A DNA stretch of 64,000 bases from assembly GCF_038561965.1 (NCBI RefSeq), contig NZ_CP139348.1, positions 2,170,001 to 2,234,000 on the forward strand, read 5' to 3'. Below, piece after piece: positions 63,540 to 64,000 of this stretch (within the stretch, counting starts at the first letter, position 1; each line of letters starts with the position of its first letter). Position numbers and translations under genes: made by a program. Source of the DNA: Stutzerimonas stutzeri. Lineage in GTDB: Bacteria > Pseudomonadota > Gammaproteobacteria > Pseudomonadales > Pseudomonadaceae. Below the pieces are notes generated by a model. That model saw only the letters and a program-made list of their open reading frames with translations, made no database searches and was not told where the DNA came from.

Positions 63540-64000
63540 CTAGAGCGCTAGTGCTGCCACGTCCTGGACGCAAACGGCGAAGTTATCAGCGAGGATCGTC
63601 ATCTCGATACGGTGGACCTGCTCGGCATCAATGCTGCCTTCGCCCATCGGCAAATTGCGAGTGGCGCAGGCGCTGTCGATCAGGGTGCAACGATAGCCGT
63701 AGTCCTTGGCGGCGCGAACGGTGGTGCTGATGCTCGAATGAGTCATGAATCCGCAAACGATCAGATCAAGGCGGCCCAGCTTCTGAAGCAGTTCATGCAG
63801 TTCGGTGCCGGAGAAGGCATTCGGAAGTCGCTTGGCTACCACTGCCTCGCCAGGCTGGGGAGCGGCTTCAGGCATGATCTGGCCGCGAAAGCCCTGCGGA
63901 TCGAAAAGACCGCCGCTGATGCCAAGGTGGTGCACATGCACGATCGGTGCGCCGGCCTCGCGTGCAGCGGCCAGCAAGTTTTTGATTTCCGGGAGTGCAC
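63540..64000 (-). CDS. Isochorismatase-fold hydrolase with Ser at the nucleophile position (5' end outside window)
   Basis: About 153 C-terminal residues are visible; the start lies beyond base 64000. The fold is clear from PIVHVHHLGISGG, AVVAKRLPNAFSGTELHELL (Lys and substrate loop) and LIVCGFMTHSSISTTVRAAK. In most family members the T-x-x-C motif supplies the nucleophile Cys; here the position reads THSS, so Ser replaces it. It may be a non-canonical hydrolase or an inactive homologue. Confidence 0.8.
   Translation of the reverse strand, partial: ALPEIKNLLAAAREAGAPIVHVHHLGISGGLFDPQGFRGQIMPEAAPQPGEAVVAKRLPNAFSGTELHELLQKLGRLDLIVCGFMTHSSISTTVRAAKDYGYRCTLIDSACATRNLPMGEGSIDAEQVHRIEMTILADNFAVCVQDVAALAL

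Overview
The window looks like chromosome of a Pseudomonas of the stutzeri type (Stutzerimonas). The block mtnA-gyrA-serC-pheA-hisC2-tyrA/aroA-cmk-rpsA is classic Pseudomonas gene order, base composition is high GC, and ExaC, AlaC, AldA and ImuABC-type proteins match Pseudomonas families. The species call is an inference from gene order and family recognition, not from a database search.

Layout. 1-2.9 kb: a FecI/FecR/TonB-receptor iron-signalling unit, receptor cut by the window edge, with a Fur-like site upstream. 3.3-5.0 kb: a hipBA toxin-antitoxin operon with three palindromic operators. 5.3-14.3 kb: ethanolamine catabolism without a microcompartment (AraC regulator, exaC, eutH, eutB, eutC, then a sigma54 activator of the EatR/AcoR type). 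14.4-20.5 kb: a PQQ alcohol dehydrogenase plus an AldA-like aldehyde dehydrogenase, divergent from a TonB receptor of the PqqU/YncD type. The shared intergenic region carries two divergent sigma54-type promoters and TGTCGC/GCGACA palindromes. 20.6-26.1 kb: mobile-element debris (accessory radC, DUF736, a structured RNA candidate, the 3' end of a tRNA-Pro as an att scar, a shattered tyrosine integrase, an IS3 end) around a chemoreceptor gene.

26.1-36.6 kb: an accessory segment, clearly AT-richer in places. It holds a Crp/Fnr-type regulator, an AMP-forming ligase, a threonine aldolase, an extra AlaC aminotransferase, a phthalate-dioxygenase-type reductase, an AurF-like diiron N-oxygenase with all seven iron-ligand positions, an orphan cbb3 catalytic subunit CcoN with a frameshifted CcoQ-like tail, a YiiM-type MOSC protein and a glutamine-amidotransferase-like protein. 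A MocR regulator reminiscent of MpaR is divergent. My best reading is that N-oxygenation of a small amino compound is paired with N-hydroxyl detoxification and a resistant respiratory oxidase. This is the most likely undescribed system here, but it is a hypothesis.

36.7-41.8 kb: a second MocR regulator (PtsJ/PdxR-like) divergent from a pyridoxal-kinase operon (kinase, 86-aa unknown, class III aminotransferase). 41.9-47.1 kb: the SOS mutasome imuA-imuB-dnaE2 behind a perfect LexA box. 47.4-59.7 kb: the conserved core block through rpsA, with leader structures before hisC2 and rpsA; ihfB, usually next to rpsA, is absent. 59.8-64 kb: a MarR regulator, an aminotransferase, a GST, folE, an Smr protein and a partial isochorismatase-fold hydrolase.
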